A DNA stretch of 64,000 bases, from positions 18,344-82,343 of the forward strand of contig JAEKLF010000060.1 in assembly GCA_019509985.1 (NCBI GenBank). Reading direction: 5' to 3'. The notes under the pieces are model-generated. The model was not told the origin of the DNA, ran no database searches, and saw only the letters and a program-made list of their open reading frames with translations. This DNA comes from Burkholderiales bacterium (lineage in GTDB: Bacteria; Pseudomonadota; Gammaproteobacteria; Burkholderiales; Burkholderiaceae_C). A program made the position numbers and the translations under genes. Numbering within the stretch: the stretch's first letter is position 1; the number at the start of each line of letters is the position of its first letter. Below, piece after piece: positions 22,801 to 31,095 of the stretch.

Positions 22801-23116
22801 TGCCGTCCTGCTGCCGGATCTGGTCGACATCGCCGGCATTGCGGATGTCTGCGCGCGCATCCATGAATCGGTGAGCCGACCGATCGCCCACGGGCAGGCC
22901 GTGCTGCGCGTGGACACCAGCATCGGCGTCGCGCGCGCGCCGCGCGACGCCGTGACGCCCGAAGCGCTGTACAAGGCCGCGGACATGGCGCTTTACGAAG
23001 CGAAGGGTGCCGGGCGCGGCCGCTGGCACCTCGCGGAGGGCGGGGCGGTCCGCGGCGCGGATCCGGCCCGCGAAAAGGCGGCAGGCGATGGTCATGGCGG
23101 CGGAACGGCGGCATGA
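19898..23116 (+). CDS. two-component-type beta-propeller sensor fused to GGDEF diguanylate cyclase
   Basis: A 1072-residue protein. After an N-terminal signal or anchor (~40-65) come about fourteen reg_prop propeller repeats (GLWIGTRGGLDHL, TLWAGTEHGLYR, RVWLGLGDGGIDII and similar), then a Y_Y_Y domain (YQYRLGDVDPGW..YTNLPPGDHQLELR), one transmembrane helix (~825-850) and a coiled linker. A GGDEF domain follows with RLGGDEFAVLLPD intact, so it should make c-di-GMP. The propeller/Y_Y_Y sensor is the one used by hybrid two-component systems of Bacteroides to sense glycan fragments; here the output is a second messenger. Position between a glycan-active gene and the GH42 operon supports glycan sensing. 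Start taken at 19898 (AGGGG ~9 bases upstream). Confidence 0.92.
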   Translation: MADESGFANDSVMTDMERLRGFHIASILRARLGSWGAQIHMPRAAVVALLAGAVVAAAHAAPADAWMRGSDAVFNRAFATEPGTLDIAQDSEGFIWLATQSGLQRWDGYRVRSYTGDLSVRGALPDSYLLTLLADSRGRLWVGSNAAGLVRYDPVHDRFDAALAPGQTLSRNSVHALAEDGQGGLWIGTRGGLDHLDIASGRVQASAGSALARSLPDGGIRALLRCPDGTLWAGTEHGLYRRDSGASRFVAIALPTYEGDTPIVRRLARDDGGRIWIGTHVHGVFVADPGALAARPLNALLGAMGGTGTETVTALDATDDGDVWVGFAGEGILRVDTRRWQARHERHQAHGGGSLADDDVGALHVDGRGMVWVATDTAVSFHAARSRGIATWFGGGPDQAISHPNIASVLARPDGRVWLGLGDGGIDIIDPQRGRIAQLRPNSATPRTALPKGRVLDMVEAPDGGVYVGTQRGLYQVDAHGTRLQRVEIEGRPATASVWTMAWQGRRLWLGGVDGLWGLDPVANGRLRVAAREDGGQLGDQRLTALLPMPDGGLWVGTWAGLARLDPATMTVSRVPKEVPGHLGVPAGYVSSLVRDEAGRLWVAVFGAGIRVLEWPAGQSEPLVRRVTTKEGLPNNGVNALVLDDQGAAWASTDDGIARIASASLAVQAYGAAQGVGIRTYWAGAGTLAAGHALFGGSGGLTIVDPARAIAPDYPVTLAVTEIRLGDTPALHSYRPDAHAPALVVEPDRRSLLVEFAALDFATPQTRRYQYRLGDVDPGWTNADPGRRIAAYTNLPPGDHQLELRTAAAGGDWSEAVRLPLHVAPRWHEIWWVRAVLVLGTTGLLAGALWGWIALLRRRQHMLEGLVEERTLQLRQSQRQLEQLAYYDGLSGLANRRLFNDEMRGHFAHLARRGTAFALLLIDLDHFKQINDSMGHDAGDAVLVAVSRRLVEAVRETDRVARLGGDEFAVLLPDLVDIAGIADVCARIHESVSRPIAHGQAVLRVDTSIGVARAPRDAVTPEALYKAADMALYEAKGAGRGRWHLAEGGAVRGADPAREKAAGDGHGGGTAA

Positions 23117-23257
23117 GCGGACCGAAGGTGGACGCTTCGTCATCCATGAACCAGGTGATGCAACGCAGGCCGCTGGACGGGCATCGCCCCTCGCCTGTCA
23201 GCGTCGCTGGATCATGCAATCGCCCATGACGAAAGGCGGTGCAGATCCTTTCGGAAT

Positions 23258-23270
23258 TTGGTCTGACCAA
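23258..23270 (+). promoter_or_regulatory. operator copy TTGGTCTGACCAA (GntR/FadR type)
   Basis: Perfect inverted repeat TTGGT-CTG-ACCAA. FadR-subfamily GntR regulators (UxuR, ExuR and relatives) bind TTGGT/ACCAA half sites with this kind of spacing. The regulator encoded at 49404-50132 is the natural candidate. Confidence 0.75.
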
Positions 23271-23330
23271 GCTGGCAGCACTGAGCGCGTCGGGGTTTCC
23301 ATACCGAGGAAACGGGGATTGTTTGGTACA

Positions 23331-23343
23331 TTGGTCAGACCAA
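23331..23343 (+). promoter_or_regulatory. operator copy TTGGTCAGACCAA (GntR/FadR type)
   Basis: Perfect inverted repeat and the reverse complement of the first copy at 23258. The two centres are 73 bases apart, about seven helical turns, which would let two bound dimers sit on the same DNA face. Confidence 0.75.
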
Positions 23344-23535
23344 TATCAAGGCCAGTCGACAGGACTCAGAACGTCCGGGACGCCAAGCCTTCAACGTACG
23401 AGCTTGCCGCCCTTCTCGGCTTGATTGGATCGCCGCCAAAGCAGGTGAGTGCGCTCTTTCAAAACCGCAACGACCGCCGCCCATTCAGAGAGCAGGTGGG
23501 ATGCGCCGAGACTCCATCGAATTCATAAAGAGACC

Positions 23536-25602
23536 ATGAAACTCAAGAGAACCCTTCTGTCCCTTGCGTTGTCGATCGCCGCGCTCAGCCCCCTGACCGT
23601 CCATGCCCAGAGCGCCGACGAACACGCGGACTGGCCCCACGCTGGCCAGCTCTTCGTCGGCACCAACTACCAGCCCTTCGACCGCGCCGACAAGGCCCAG
23701 ATCCAGCGCGACATCGACCGCATGAAGGGCGCCGGCATGAAGATCGTGCGCATGGGCGATCTGAGCTGGGATGCCTTCGAGCCCGCCGAGGGCAAGTTCG
23801 ACTTCGCCCTCTTCGACTGGATCATGGACCGCATGGCCGCCGCAGGCCTGAAGGTCATCATGGACATCCCCGGCCAGCCGGCACCGATCTGGCTGCACAA
23901 GAAATACCCGGGCGTCGATATCGTCAACGAGAAGGGCAACCGCCTCGACCCGGTCGAGCGCTACATGGACAACACCAGCGACCCGAACTACCGGCGCCTG
24001 CTGGTGCGCCTGGCCGACACGATGACCCAGCGCTACGCCAAGCACCCCGCGCTGTTCGCCATCGGCTACAACAACGAGAGCGGCAACGGCATGGTGTCGT
24101 ACTCGGAGGCCGACCGGCTGCGCTTCATCGCCTGGCTGAAGAAGAAGTACGGCTCGGTGGACGCGCTGAACAAGGCCTGGGCCACGCAGCGCTGGTCGCG
24201 CCACCTCAACACCTGGGACGAAGTCCGCCTGCCCTACATCGAAGGCCCCGGCCCCTACGAGCGCTATCTCGACATGCGCCGCTTCTGGTCCGAGCAGACC
24301 ATCGAGGTATTGACGTCGCTGGAGGCCGTGCGCAAGAAGAACGTGCCCGACAAGCCCGCCATCTCCAACCTCTGGGACAGCGCCTGGCGCAAAGGCTTCG
24401 ACATGCTGGCCACCTACCGCCAGTACATCAGCTACGGCGCCATGGGCTTCTATCCCGGCGACCCGATCGGCGCCGGCTTCGAGGCCACCATGATGCGCGC
24501 CGGCATGAACGCGCCCATCTGGTTCAACGAGTTCACCGCTGGCGGCCCCGGCTACTACGGCAGCAAGGGCCGCTCGCGCATGTGGGCCCACTTCGGCCTG
24601 CTGCTCGGCGCCCAGGCCGTGATGCCCTGGACCTGGCACAGCCACCACGGCGGCGAGGAGCAAGCGCTGTTCGGCCTCATCGACCATGACGACCGCCCGT
24701 CCTGGAAGCTCGACGAGTTCGCCACCATCGCCACCGAGTTCAACAAGCTGGAGAAGCTGGGCTTCCCGCGCCTGCAGCAGCCCAAGGTGGCGATCGCCTA
24801 TGCCTTCGACAATGTCATCGCGACGAACCTGCCGAAAGAGGGCATCTCCAACACGGTCCGGCCCTACATCAACCCCGGCTACATGAAGCAGGCGCACAGC
24901 GCCTTCGAGCCGCTGTTCAAGGACAACATCGACGCGGCCATCATCCACATCGGCCATGAGGACCTGAGCCGCTACAAGCTCGTCGTCGTGCCGGGCATGT
25001 ACCTGCTGGACAAGGCCTCCACGGCCAACCTGCGCAAGTTCGTTGCCGACGGTGGCACCGTCATCATGACGGCCCAGTCCGCCAAGGTGAACGACAACAA
25101 CCAGTGGCACGACACACCGCTGCCCGGCGGCCTGACCGACGTGTTCGGCCTGCGCACCAACGAGTTCTACAACGCCGGCAAGGTCGAGACCCGCATCGGT
25201 GACACCGACGCCAAGGGCGACAACGGCTTCATCGAGGTGCTGGAGCCGTCCACGGCCGAGGTGCTGGCGCGCTTCACCAACACCGGCGACAAGGTGCCGG
25301 CCGTGACCGTCAACAAGTTCGGCAAGGGCCGCGCGATCTACGTCGGCACGGTGGCGCAGCCCGAAGTGATGCGCGCGCTGTACCGCCAGCTCTATCCCAG
25401 CCTGGGGCTGGAGCCCGGGCCGAAGACGCCTGATGGCGTCTACGCGCGGGTCGTGCAGGGCCGCAACTACTACGTCAACACCACCGGCGAAACCAAGGAG
25501 GTGCCCATAGCCGGCACGATGAAGGGCCTGATCAGCGGCCAGACCTGGACGGGCACGATGAAGCTGCCCGCACAGGGCGCCGAACTGCTGGAGGCACCAT
25601 GA
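23536..25602 (+). CDS. secreted GH42 beta-galactosidase
   Basis: A 688-residue protein with a signal peptide (MKLKRTLLSLALS..VHAQ). The mature part starts with GTNYQPFDR, and the TIM barrel carries the acid/base Glu181 in IGYNNES and the nucleophile Glu332 in IWFNEF. A trimerisation-type flavodoxin-like domain follows (YKLVVVPGMYLL, FVADGGTVIMTAQS) and a small C-terminal beta domain. GH42 enzymes remove beta-D-galactose, and a few act on alpha-L-arabinopyranose. Start chosen at the ATG after AAAGAGACC, which gives a proper signal peptide; the longer frame from 23449 does not. It heads an operon under two operator copies and overlaps the GH31 gene by ATGA. Confidence 0.93.
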   Translation: MKLKRTLLSLALSIAALSPLTVHAQSADEHADWPHAGQLFVGTNYQPFDRADKAQIQRDIDRMKGAGMKIVRMGDLSWDAFEPAEGKFDFALFDWIMDRMAAAGLKVIMDIPGQPAPIWLHKKYPGVDIVNEKGNRLDPVERYMDNTSDPNYRRLLVRLADTMTQRYAKHPALFAIGYNNESGNGMVSYSEADRLRFIAWLKKKYGSVDALNKAWATQRWSRHLNTWDEVRLPYIEGPGPYERYLDMRRFWSEQTIEVLTSLEAVRKKNVPDKPAISNLWDSAWRKGFDMLATYRQYISYGAMGFYPGDPIGAGFEATMMRAGMNAPIWFNEFTAGGPGYYGSKGRSRMWAHFGLLLGAQAVMPWTWHSHHGGEEQALFGLIDHDDRPSWKLDEFATIATEFNKLEKLGFPRLQQPKVAIAYAFDNVIATNLPKEGISNTVRPYINPGYMKQAHSAFEPLFKDNIDAAIIHIGHEDLSRYKLVVVPGMYLLDKASTANLRKFVADGGTVIMTAQSAKVNDNNQWHDTPLPGGLTDVFGLRTNEFYNAGKVETRIGDTDAKGDNGFIEVLEPSTAEVLARFTNTGDKVPAVTVNKFGKGRAIYVGTVAQPEVMRALYRQLYPSLGLEPGPKTPDGVYARVVQGRNYYVNTTGETKEVPIAGTMKGLISGQTWTGTMKLPAQGAELLEAP

Positions 25603-28280
25603 GCGGCGCGCTTCCCGAAGACGCCGCCGGCATGGCGCCGCAAGATGCCGGTCGCCGGCTGGTGCTGAAGTCGGCCGCCGCCGGCCTGGCTGCGCTGCAG
25701 ACTCTGCCGGCCTGGGCCGACGGAGAACGCCAGCCCGACGCCGAACTGCCCCTGGCCGAAGGCCTGCTGCAGATCACCGCGCTGGACGACGCCGCCGTGC
25801 GCGTGCGTGTCTTGCCGCGCGAGGCGGCGGGCCAGGCGGCGCCGCCCAGCCGCGTGCTTCTGCCCGGCCGCACGCCGCTGCGGCTGCGCCGCTCGGCGCA
25901 TGACGGCATCGTGCGCTGGAGCCTGCCGCAGCTGCAGGTCGAGCTCGACACGGCGAACGGCGCGCTGCGCTTCCTTGATGGCCGTGGCCGGCTGCTGCTC
26001 GCCGAGACGCCGGGCACGCGCCGCCTCCTGCCGGGCACGCTCGGCGGCGAAGCGGTGTTGGCCGTGGAACAGGCCTTCGACGCGCCGGCCGACGAGCACC
26101 TCTACGGCAGCGGCTGTTTCCAGGACGGCGCCCTCGACCTGCGCGGCCACCCGCGCCGGCTGACGCAGGTGAACACGCAGATCAGCCTGCCTTTCCTGCT
26201 CTCCAGCCGCGGCTACGGGCTGCTCTGGCACCAGGCCGGCATGGCCGAGCTCAACACGCCGCCCGACACCCTCACGCTGCACAAGACGCTGGTGGACGGC
26301 AACGCCCAACTTGTCGACGTGACGACCACCGTCGGCAACGGCCAGGTGGTGCGTCACGTGGCCACCTTCGAGGGCAGCTTCAGCACCCAGACGGCGGGGC
26401 GCCATGCCTTCCTGCTCGACGTCGGCCGTTCGATGGGTTCGCGTCACCATGTCGAGGTCGACGGCCATGTCGTGATCTCCATCGAGAACCACTGGCTGCC
26501 GCCCACGGCCGGCTTCGTCGTCGACCTGCCGGCCGGCGAGCACCAGGTGAAGGTGCTGGCCAACGACGACGACGCGCCCGTGCTGCACCACGGCCCCGAG
26601 CTGGCGCGCACCCACTGGCGTACGCCGGTGGCCGAGGCGCTGGACTATGTCGTCATCGCCGGCTCGGCGGCCGAGGTGATGGCCGCCTACCGCCGCATTG
26701 CCGGCGCAGCGCCGATGTTGCCGCGCTGGGCCTATGGCTACATCCACTGCCGCGAGCGCTTCACGTCATCGGACGAGATCCTGGCGACGACGCGCGAGTT
26801 CCGCCGCCGCCGCCTGCCGGTGGACGTGATGGTGCAGGACTGGCAGTACTGGGGCCGCCACGGCTGGAACGCGATGCGCTTCGACGAGGCGCAGTACCCC
26901 GACCCCGCCGCCCTCGTGCGCGAGCTGCATGCGCTGGATGCACGGCTGATGCTGTCGGTGTGGGCCAAGATCGGCCGCGAGACCGAGCTGGGCCGCGAGT
27001 TCGCCGCCGCCGGCCACTACATCGACGGCACCGACTGGGTGGACTTCTTCGACCCGCGCGCCACCGAGCACTACGTCCAGCGCGAACAGGAGCGTCTGGG
27101 CGCCTACGGCATCGACGCCTGGTGGCAGGACGCGACCGAGCCCGAGAACGACGACCTCGCCGGCCGCCGCACCGCTGCCGGCCTGGGCGACCGGGTGCGC
27201 AACGCCTTCCCCTGGCAGGTCACGCACGCCGTCTACGAGCACCAGCGCCGCGCGATGCCTGGCCCGCGTGTGATGATCCTGACGCGCTGCGCCTTCCCCG
27301 GCCAGCAGCGCCACGCCGCGGCCACCTGGTCCGGCGACATCGGCAACGACTGGGACACGCTCAAGCGCCAGATCCCCGCAGGCCTGGGCATGGCCGCCGC
27401 CGGCTACGCCTACTGGACGGTGGACGCCGGCGGCTTCTTCCGCCCGGGCGAGGGCCAGTACACCGACCGTGCCTATCACGAGCGCCTGCTGCGCTGGCTG
27501 CAGTACGCCACCTTCCTGCCGCTGCAGCGCGTGCACGGCTACCAGACCCGCACCGAGTTCTGGCACTACGGCCCCGAGGTGGAGGCTCAGTCGCGGCGCT
27601 GGCTGGAACTGCGCTACCGGCTGCTGCCCTACGTCTACGGCCTGGCCGCCGACGTGACGCGCCACGGCCTGCCGATGATGCGGCCGCTGGTGTTCGACTT
27701 CGCGCAGGACGCGCAAGCGCTGGCCCAGGCCCATGCCTACATGTTCGGCGCGGCGCTGCACGTGGCGCCGGTCTTTGCCGCCGACGTGGCTACCTGGCCG
27801 GTCTACCTGCCGGCCACGCCGGGCGGCTGGGTCGACTTCTGGACCGGCGAGCACCGCGAAGGCGGCCGCGTGCACGACGTGCCGGCGCCGCTGGAGCGCA
27901 TGCCGCTGCACCTGCGTGCCGGCAGCATCCTGCCGCTGGGCCGGGTGCTGCAGTCCACGGCCCAGGCGCGCGTGGACGACGTGCTCGACCTCTTCGTCGT
28001 GCCGGGCCGCGACGGCGCCTACGAGCTCTACGAGGACGCCGGCCTGGACTACGGCTACGAGCGTGGCGCCAGCAGCCTGATCCGCATGCACTGGGACGAT
28101 CGCCGCGGCGTGCTGCGGCTTGACGCGCGCAAAGGGCGCTATCCGGGCATGGCAGCCGTCCGGCGCTTGCGCGTCCACCGCGTCGGCCCGGGCCAGGTGC
28201 CGCTCGACCACGGCGCGGGCGTTGGCATCGACTATGACGGCCGTGCCGTCGCCGTCTCGGTCGCCCGCTCGCGCGGCTGA
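25599..28280 (+). CDS. GH31 alpha-xylosidase-type glycosidase with inserted PA14 domain
   Basis: An 893-residue protein. The N-terminus has a Tat-like GRRLVLKS pair before a hydrophobic stretch (~18-40). After the N-terminal beta domain there is an insert with PA14 features (FSTQTAGRHAFLLDVG, VDLPAGEHQVKVLAN, ~residues 255-335). The barrel has the nucleophile Asp511 in WWQDATEPE and the acid/base Asp580 in WSGDIG. The WxDATEPE form is common in alpha-xylosidases; a PA14 insert is known from the Cellvibrio xyloglucan alpha-xylosidase. The expected job is removal of alpha-1,6-xylose from xyloglucan oligosaccharides. It is coupled to the GH42 gene (ATGA). Another GH31 specificity is possible. 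Confidence 0.88.
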   Translation: MSGALPEDAAGMAPQDAGRRLVLKSAAAGLAALQTLPAWADGERQPDAELPLAEGLLQITALDDAAVRVRVLPREAAGQAAPPSRVLLPGRTPLRLRRSAHDGIVRWSLPQLQVELDTANGALRFLDGRGRLLLAETPGTRRLLPGTLGGEAVLAVEQAFDAPADEHLYGSGCFQDGALDLRGHPRRLTQVNTQISLPFLLSSRGYGLLWHQAGMAELNTPPDTLTLHKTLVDGNAQLVDVTTTVGNGQVVRHVATFEGSFSTQTAGRHAFLLDVGRSMGSRHHVEVDGHVVISIENHWLPPTAGFVVDLPAGEHQVKVLANDDDAPVLHHGPELARTHWRTPVAEALDYVVIAGSAAEVMAAYRRIAGAAPMLPRWAYGYIHCRERFTSSDEILATTREFRRRRLPVDVMVQDWQYWGRHGWNAMRFDEAQYPDPAALVRELHALDARLMLSVWAKIGRETELGREFAAAGHYIDGTDWVDFFDPRATEHYVQREQERLGAYGIDAWWQDATEPENDDLAGRRTAAGLGDRVRNAFPWQVTHAVYEHQRRAMPGPRVMILTRCAFPGQQRHAAATWSGDIGNDWDTLKRQIPAGLGMAAAGYAYWTVDAGGFFRPGEGQYTDRAYHERLLRWLQYATFLPLQRVHGYQTRTEFWHYGPEVEAQSRRWLELRYRLLPYVYGLAADVTRHGLPMMRPLVFDFAQDAQALAQAHAYMFGAALHVAPVFAADVATWPVYLPATPGGWVDFWTGEHREGGRVHDVPAPLERMPLHLRAGSILPLGRVLQSTAQARVDDVLDLFVVPGRDGAYELYEDAGLDYGYERGASSLIRMHWDDRRGVLRLDARKGRYPGMAAVRRLRVHRVGPGQVPLDHGAGVGIDYDGRAVAVSVARSRG

Positions 28281-28315
28281 ACCAACGAACCATCAAACCA
28301 ACAAGGAATGGAGAC

Positions 28316-30808
28316 ATGAGCATCGATCGACGTCATCTCCTGAAGACCGGCGCGCTGGCCCTGTCCGGCGCCCTTGGCGCCGCCGAGTTCAGCCTGGCCA
28401 CCGCCGCCGAGGCCGGGCCGGCGACCCGCGAGCGCCTGCTGCTGGACTTCGACTGGAGGTTCCGGCTCGGCCACGGCAGCGACCCCGCCCAGGACCTCGG
28501 CTTCGGTTTCGGCCAGAGCGACTTCAGCAAGACCGGCGACTTCGGCTTTGCCAAGCCGGGCTTTGGTACCGCCGACTGGCGCACGCTGGACCTGCCGCAC
28601 GACTGGGCCGTCGAGCTGCCCTTCGTGCGCGACGAGGCAGGCGAGGGCGATGCCGACGGGCGCTCGCACGGCTTCAAGCCGCTGGGCAGGCGCTTCCCGG
28701 CCACCAGCGTCGGCTGGTACCGCCGCGAGTTCGAGCTGCCCGCCAGCGACGCGGGCCGCCGCTTCTGGCTGGAGTTCGACGGCGTCATGCGCGACACCCT
28801 CGTGTTCGTCAATGGCTGCTTCATCGGCCGCCATGACCACGGCTACACGCCGTTTCGCTTCGACATCACCGACTTCGCCAACGTCGGCGGCAGCAACGTC
28901 GTGATGCTGCGCGTGGACGCGAGCGCCGGCGATGGCTGGTTCTACGAAGGCGCCGGCATCTACCGCCACGTCTGGCTCTACAAGAGCGACGCCTTGCACC
29001 TGGGCCGCTGGGACAGCACCGTGCGGGCCACCGTGCAGGCCGACGGCGCTGCACTCGCGCTCGCGGCGCTGGTGCACAACGACGGCAGCGGCGCCGAGCG
29101 TGTGCGCGTGCGCTGGCAACTGCAGGACGCCGATGGCCGCACGGTCGCCACGGCCGAGTCGCGCGAGCAACTCGTGCCGCCCGAAGGCCGCGTGGCCTTC
29201 GACGCCACCGCCCGGCTGCGCCAGCCGCGCCTGTGGTCGCTGGACGATCCGCACCGCTACACGGCTGTCGTGACGCTCGAAGCGGGCGGCAAGCCGCGCG
29301 ACCGCGAGGCCGTGGCCTTCGGCGTGCGCAGCGCGGTGTTCGACCCCGACAAGGGCTTCTTCCTCAACGGCAAGCCCGTGAAGATCCAGGGCGTGTGCAA
29401 CCACCAGGACCATGCCGGCGTGGGCGCTGCCGTGCCGGACGCGCTGCAGGCCTGGCGCATCGGTGTCATGCAGGGCATGGGCTGCAACGCCCTGCGCACC
29501 TCGCACAACATGCCCGCGCCCGAGCTGGTGGAGGCCTGTGACCGCCTGGGTGTCATGGTGATGGCCGAGGCGAGGCAGCTGTCGTCGAGCGAAGAAGGCC
29601 TGGCCCAGCTGGAGGTGCTGGTCAAGCGCCTGCGCAACTCGCCGTCGGTCATCCTCTGGTCCATCGGCAACGAGGAATGGCAGCTGCAAAAGCCCATGGC
29701 CTCACAGGGCAGGCGACTGGCGGCGAGCATGGTCAGGCGCTGCCATCGCCTGGACCCGACGCGCCTGGTCACCGCGGCTGTCAACGGAGACAACGAGGAC
29801 GGGGTGTCCGACGCGGTCGACGTCATTGGCTTCAACTACGTGCAGCAGTTCCCGGATGGCTTCCACAAGAAATACCCCAAGCGCCCCATCATCGGCAGCG
29901 AGACTTCCAGCGCCATCGCCACCCGCGGCGAGTACGAGACCGTGGCCTCGCGCAATGTGATCGGCAGCTACGACGGCAAGGTGCCCTGGGGCACGACGCC
30001 CGAGGAGTGGTGGAAGTTCCATGCCGAGCGCGAATGGCTGGCCGGCGGTTTCGCCTGGACCGGCTTCGACTACCGCGGCGAGCCCACGCCCTATGGCTGG
30101 CCGTCGATCAGTTCGCAGTTCGGCATCGTCGACATCTGCGGCTTCCCCAAGGACTACTACCACTACTACCGCGCCTGGTGGCAAGCCAAGCCGGCCCTGC
30201 ACGTCTTCCCGCACTGGAACTGGGCCGGCCGCGAGGGCAAGCCGGTGGACGTGTGGGTCTATAGCAATGCCGACGAGGTGGAGCTGCTGCTCAACGGCAA
30301 GAGCCTGGGCCGCCAGGCCATGCCGAAGCTGGGTCACCTGAGCTGGAAGGTGAACTACGAGCCCGGCGCCATCGAGGCGCGCGCCTATCGTGGCGGCCAG
30401 CTGCTGCTGACCGAAAAGCGCGAGACCACCGGTGGCGCGGCCTCCGTGCGCCTCGTTGCCGACCGCACGACATTGGCCGCCGACGGCGAGGACGTCACCG
30501 TCATCCGCGCCGAGTGCCTGGACGACAAGGGCCGCTGGGTGCCGACGGCGCAGGACAAGCTGGTGTTCCGCGTGCGCGGCGCCGGCCGGCTGATCGGCGT
30601 CGGCAACGGCGATCCCAACAGCCATGAGAGCGACCAGGGCAGCAGCCGTTCGCTGTTCAACGGTCTGGCGCAGCTCATCGTGCGGGCGGGCCGCCAGCCC
30701 GGCGACATCGTCATCACGGCAGCGGTCGAGTCGCAGGTTGCCGGCATCAGGCCGGCGCGGCTGGTGATCCAGGCGGAACGCGCGCAACCGCGCCCCGCCG
30801 TGGCATGA
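28316..30808 (+). CDS. GH2 beta-galactosidase
   Basis: An 830-residue protein with a Tat-like start (DRRHLLKTGALALSG). It has the sugar-binding jelly roll (DLPHDWAVE, GWYRREFELP), an Ig-like domain, and the catalytic barrel with RTSHNMP, the acid/base Glu453 in IGNEEW and the nucleophile Glu529 in IGSETSS. C-terminal beta domains with VWVYSNADEVELLLNGKSLG (DUF4982-type) follow. This is the secreted BgaL/LacZ-related class acting on terminal beta-galactose of plant glycans. The ATG has AAGGAATGGAGAC upstream. Stop overlaps the next small frame (ATGA). In the xyloglucan setting it would remove galactose after the L-sugar has been released. Confidence 0.92.
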   Translation: MSIDRRHLLKTGALALSGALGAAEFSLATAAEAGPATRERLLLDFDWRFRLGHGSDPAQDLGFGFGQSDFSKTGDFGFAKPGFGTADWRTLDLPHDWAVELPFVRDEAGEGDADGRSHGFKPLGRRFPATSVGWYRREFELPASDAGRRFWLEFDGVMRDTLVFVNGCFIGRHDHGYTPFRFDITDFANVGGSNVVMLRVDASAGDGWFYEGAGIYRHVWLYKSDALHLGRWDSTVRATVQADGAALALAALVHNDGSGAERVRVRWQLQDADGRTVATAESREQLVPPEGRVAFDATARLRQPRLWSLDDPHRYTAVVTLEAGGKPRDREAVAFGVRSAVFDPDKGFFLNGKPVKIQGVCNHQDHAGVGAAVPDALQAWRIGVMQGMGCNALRTSHNMPAPELVEACDRLGVMVMAEARQLSSSEEGLAQLEVLVKRLRNSPSVILWSIGNEEWQLQKPMASQGRRLAASMVRRCHRLDPTRLVTAAVNGDNEDGVSDAVDVIGFNYVQQFPDGFHKKYPKRPIIGSETSSAIATRGEYETVASRNVIGSYDGKVPWGTTPEEWWKFHAEREWLAGGFAWTGFDYRGEPTPYGWPSISSQFGIVDICGFPKDYYHYYRAWWQAKPALHVFPHWNWAGREGKPVDVWVYSNADEVELLLNGKSLGRQAMPKLGHLSWKVNYEPGAIEARAYRGGQLLLTEKRETTGGAASVRLVADRTTLAADGEDVTVIRAECLDDKGRWVPTAQDKLVFRVRGAGRLIGVGNGDPNSHESDQGSSRSLFNGLAQLIVRAGRQPGDIVITAAVESQVAGIRPARLVIQAERAQPRPAVA

Positions 30809-31095
30809 AGCGGCACGAGTCGCCGATGCCGCGGTCCCGTCTGGCCCCCAGGAGACTCCAGCTTGCCGTACTGTGCGCGTTCGCCCTCTCGGGCAGCTTG
30901 GCCACCGATGCCAGGCGCACGCTCAGTGTCGGCGCGCGTGCCGTGAAGTTCCCGGGCATGACGGCTCGGCGCATGCTGCGCGTCCGGCTGACGGATGCGC
31001 ATGAGGGCAGCAGCGACACGACGGTGACCTACGCGGGCGCACTCGTCGAGGTGCGCTTCGATCGCGCCCGCGACCCACAAGGAGTCAATCAATGA
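30805..31095 (+). pseudogene. deletion remnant of a GH31 glycosidase (N-terminus joined to C-terminus)
   Basis: A 96-residue frame, coupled by ATGA at both ends. The first ~35 residues look like a signal peptide (RLQLAVLCAFALSGSLATD). The rest (LSVGARAVKFPGMTARRMLRVRLTD.. TVTYAGALVEVRF) resembles the last ~60 residues of GH31 alpha-xylosidases, where a G-x-FPGM segment precedes the final beta strands. The whole catalytic barrel is missing, with the frame kept. So this is probably what remains of a second GH31 gene in the operon. It could still be translated but cannot be a glycosidase. Confidence 0.55.

Larger units (their letters stand above)
23117..23535 (+). promoter_or_regulatory. promoter region of the GH42-GH31-GH2 operon
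   Basis: 419 bases without a gene. It holds two copies of the 13-bp operator with centres 73 bases apart (23264 and 23337), plus a half site TTGGTACA just before the second. AT content rises around 23330-23350, suggesting the core promoter lies there (AATATC after the second site). The GH42 start codon follows ~190 bases downstream of that point with AAAGAG as ribosome site. Confidence 0.6.

Noticed and set aside
22500..23116. Treating the propeller-GGDEF protein as a DNA-binding hybrid two-component regulator
   Set aside because: There is no kinase, receiver or AraC domain; the output is clearly GGDEF.
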